DNA of 64,000 nt from Rossellomorea sp. SC111 (GTDB lineage Bacteria > Bacillota > Bacilli > Bacillales > Bacillaceae_B), in NCBI RefSeq assembly GCF_024733565.1, contig NZ_JANIOC010000003.1, forward strand, positions 62,001 to 126,000, written 5' to 3'. Positions 62,230 through 64,000 of this stretch are shown in pieces. How positions within the stretch are numbered: the stretch's first letter is position 1; every line of letters starts with the position of its first letter. The notes under the pieces are model-generated. The model searched no databases and had not been told where the DNA came from. It saw nothing but the letters and a program-made list of their open reading frames with translations. The translations under genes were made by a program, and so were the position numbers.

Positions 62230-63189
62230 ATGAAATTAAAAAGTTTACTGTCTTTATTGCTGATCTCTACGCTTCTATTTCTTGCGGCTTGCGGAAATAA
62301 AGAAGAAAAAGATGAGGCTGCAGGTAACGATACGAATGAAGAAACGTATACAGTGAAACATGCAATGGGTACGACGGAAATCAAAGGAACGCCAAAGAAA
62401 GTCGTCATCCTTACAAATGAAGGCACAGAAGCCCTCCTTTCCCTGGGTGTCACTCCCGTCGGTGCCGTTCAATCATGGACAGGTGATCCTTGGTATGACC
62501 ACATCGCTGACAAGATGAAAGATGTGGAAGTCGTCGGAACAGAGAGCGAACTAAATATGGAAGCCATCGCCAAACTTCAGCCGGATTTGATTATCGGGAA
62601 CAAAATGCGTCAAGAGGAACAATACAATCAGCTGAAAGACATCGCCCCAACCGTAATGGCCGAAACATTACGCGGTAACTGGAAAGAAAATTTCGAGTTG
62701 TATGCAAAAGCACTGAATAAAGAAGAAAAAGGCAACGAAGTATTAGCGGAGTATGATCAGCGTATTGAAGATCTGAAAGGTAAACTCGGAGACAAGCTGA
62801 ATCAAAAAGTTTCCATGGTCCGATTTCTGGCAGGGGACGTAAGAATTTACCATAAAGATTCATTCTCAGGTGTGATCCTGGACCAGCTGGGTTTCGCCCG
62901 TCCTGAAGGTCAGGACGCAGATGACTTTGCAGAAAAAGGTGTAACCAAAGAACGCATCCCGGCAATGGATGGAGATGTCCTCTTCTACTTCACATATGAA
63001 ACAGGAGATGGCGAAGCGAACAAACTTGCTGAAGAGTGGCTGAATGATCCTTTGTTCAAAAATCTTGAAGTAGCAAAACAAGATAAGGTCTATGAAGTAA
63101 GTGATGCGATTTGGAACACAGCAGGCGGCGTCATTGCAGCAAATGCCATGCTTGATGATATCGAAAAGTACTTTTTAGAACAGGAATAA
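62230..63189 (+). CDS. yfiY: Ferric siderophore-binding lipoprotein (YfiY-like)
   Basis: 319 residues. The signal peptide ends in lipobox LAAC (cysteine at residue 21), followed by a charged linker KEEKDEAAGNDTNEE. The FecB/FhuD-type fold shows GTPKKVVILTNEGTEALLSLGVTPVGAVQSW and LNMEAIAKLQPDLIIGNK, with RFLAGDVRIYHKDSFSG in the C-lobe. B. subtilis YfiY binds hydroxamate siderophores schizokinen and arthrobactin; a similar ligand is inferred. ATG 62230 follows AGGAGG. Divergent from its permeases and Fur-controlled. Confidence 0.92.
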   Translation: MKLKSLLSLLLISTLLFLAACGNKEEKDEAAGNDTNEETYTVKHAMGTTEIKGTPKKVVILTNEGTEALLSLGVTPVGAVQSWTGDPWYDHIADKMKDVEVVGTESELNMEAIAKLQPDLIIGNKMRQEEQYNQLKDIAPTVMAETLRGNWKENFELYAKALNKEEKGNEVLAEYDQRIEDLKGKLGDKLNQKVSMVRFLAGDVRIYHKDSFSGVILDQLGFARPEGQDADDFAEKGVTKERIPAMDGDVLFYFTYETGDGEANKLAEEWLNDPLFKNLEVAKQDKVYEVSDAIWNTAGGVIAANAMLDDIEKYFLEQE

Positions 63190-63200
63190 ACAACTATTGT

Positions 63201-63240
63201 GAAAAGCCGAAAAGGGCATATCCCTTTCCGGCTTTTTTTG
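63201..63240 (+). terminator. Terminator of yfiY
   Basis: Stem AAAAGCCGAAAAGGG/CCCTTTCCGGCTTTT with one mismatch, then TTTTG. Confidence 0.88.
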
Positions 63241-63358
63241 TGTGTTGATTTTCATTGGATTCTTTACGTTTATTTCCTCTCCCCCCTTCCTTTTTCATAA
63301 TTCTCCTTTTTTCGGTAACACTACAGGATAGACCATACATCGGACATGAGGGATTAGT

Positions 63359-64000
63359 ATGTTTCCATTCTTTAAGAACAAGAAAAACACCGATAAGAAC
63401 AGTAAGAAACAATCATATGAGAGCCTGAAAAAGGAAGCGGAGAAATCTGCCGATTATAAACAGGCCTTCTATCAGAATCCATATACAGGGGTGAAGTTCA
63501 GCCTGCACTTCGTCACGACGTTAATTGATGGAAAGATCCTGCAGGAGGATGTCCTCCCTTCATTACTTTCTAAGGATTTTCATTCATTCGATGATTTAAA
63601 AACACTGGTTCCAGTAATAGATATTCAAATTTCCACTGATGAAACCCAAATCGAGCAGAAGATCTATAACGGATATACGTTGCTGACAATGGACGCGACC
63701 AATCGAAAATTTGCCTTTATCGCTACTAAGAATGAGATGGGGAGGAAAGTATCCCAACCAGAGGTGGAGTTCAGCGTCGTTGGACCAAAAGAGGCATTTG
63801 TAGAGTCTCTCAGCGATAATTTAAATCTTCTTAGAAAGCGTCTGCCTGTGAAAGAATTGGTTATGGAAGAATTCAATATCGGAAAGCTGACCCACACGCG
63901 TGTCGGGTTACTATATATTGATGGATTGGCAGATAAAGCCAATGTGGATACAGTCCGCCAGCGATTACGCGATCTGGACTTTGATCAAATCATGGACAGT
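63359..64000 (+). CDS. GerA-family spore germination receptor A subunit (3' truncated by window edge)
   Basis: The frame runs from ATG 63359 to the right edge (214 codons, no stop). GAGGG precedes the ATG by 6 nt. The product begins with a short charged N-terminus (MFPFFKNKKNTDKNSKKQ). KFSLHFVTTLIDGKILQEDVLPSL, QIEQKIYNGYTLLTMD, VVGPKEAFVESLSDNLNLLRKRLP and THTRVGLLYIDGLADKANVDTVRQRL then match the cytoplasmic N-terminal domain of GerAA/GerBA proteins. The membrane part lies beyond the edge. It senses germinants together with B and C subunits, which should follow downstream. Confidence 0.9.
   Translation, partial: MFPFFKNKKNTDKNSKKQSYESLKKEAEKSADYKQAFYQNPYTGVKFSLHFVTTLIDGKILQEDVLPSLLSKDFHSFDDLKTLVPVIDIQISTDETQIEQKIYNGYTLLTMDATNRKFAFIATKNEMGRKVSQPEVEFSVVGPKEAFVESLSDNLNLLRKRLPVKELVMEEFNIGKLTHTRVGLLYIDGLADKANVDTVRQRLRDLDFDQIMDS

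Overview
The window is ordinary chromosome from an aerobic, endospore-forming member of the Bacillaceae. Moderate GC, strong GGAGG ribosome sites, many TTG starts, spore coat, cortex and germination genes, and two low-GC Gram-positive riboswitch classes all point there. Gene order follows the B. subtilis yui-yum-yut-yun-suf-yur-yus block closely, so most names rest on both sequence and neighbours. Genus is not certain: a marine or soil Bacillus or Rossellomorea-like strain would fit (inference).

Layout. 1-4.1 kb: end of a cobalamin-type substrate-binding protein, class I fructose-bisphosphate aldolase, yuiCBA and a Nudix hydrolase. 4.1-13.2 kb: redox and Fe-S genes (yumB, yumC, an NAD(P)-binding protein, yutM, yuzB, yutJ, P450, yuzD, yutI). 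13.2-22.9 kb: 2-hydroxyacid dehydrogenase, spore protein yutH, yutG, an Sda-like sporulation checkpoint peptide missed by ordinary gene calling, an XRE regulator, yutF, yutE, small conserved proteins, yutD, yutC, lipA, lytH. 22.9-26.8 kb: two amino-acid transport units, an NSS symporter with a 35-residue partner and an NhaC-type carrier behind a lysine riboswitch. 26.8-32.6 kb: yunB, an HD-GYP phosphodiesterase, yunC-F. 32.7-37.9 kb: sufCDSUB. 38.5-45.6 kb: a small unknown gene, yurZ, SAM-riboswitch-controlled metNPQ, and the yusD to yusI group with gcvH. 45.7-52.5 kb: an ArsR-SDR pair under a 36-bp perfect palindrome and the fadN-fadA-fadE operon with a FadR site. 52.9-58.4 kb: a YuzL-like protein, YczE-like membrane protein, CPA1 antiporter, GNAT, proline dehydrogenase, CotF-type coat proteins, yusU. 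58.4-63.2 kb: a Fur-controlled ferric siderophore uptake set. The right edge enters a GerA-type germinant receptor gene.

Themes. Fe-S cluster assembly and carriers (sufCDSUB, yutM, yutI) sit with Fe-S users (lipA, the FhuF-like reductase) and with iron import. Lipoate-linked and one-carbon metabolism (lipA, gcvH), methionine and lysine uptake, and fatty-acid oxidation complete the core. Sporulation genes (yutH, sda, lytH, yunB, yusN/CotF types, gerA) are scattered through it.

No transposase, prophage, CRISPR array, rRNA, tRNA or defence island was seen. The most unusual material is non-coding: three families of dispersed hairpin repeats, one apparently built as interchangeable modules, and the sda-like gene whose only well-placed start codon is ATT. 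Protein comparisons to B. subtilis are from memory, not from a database search.
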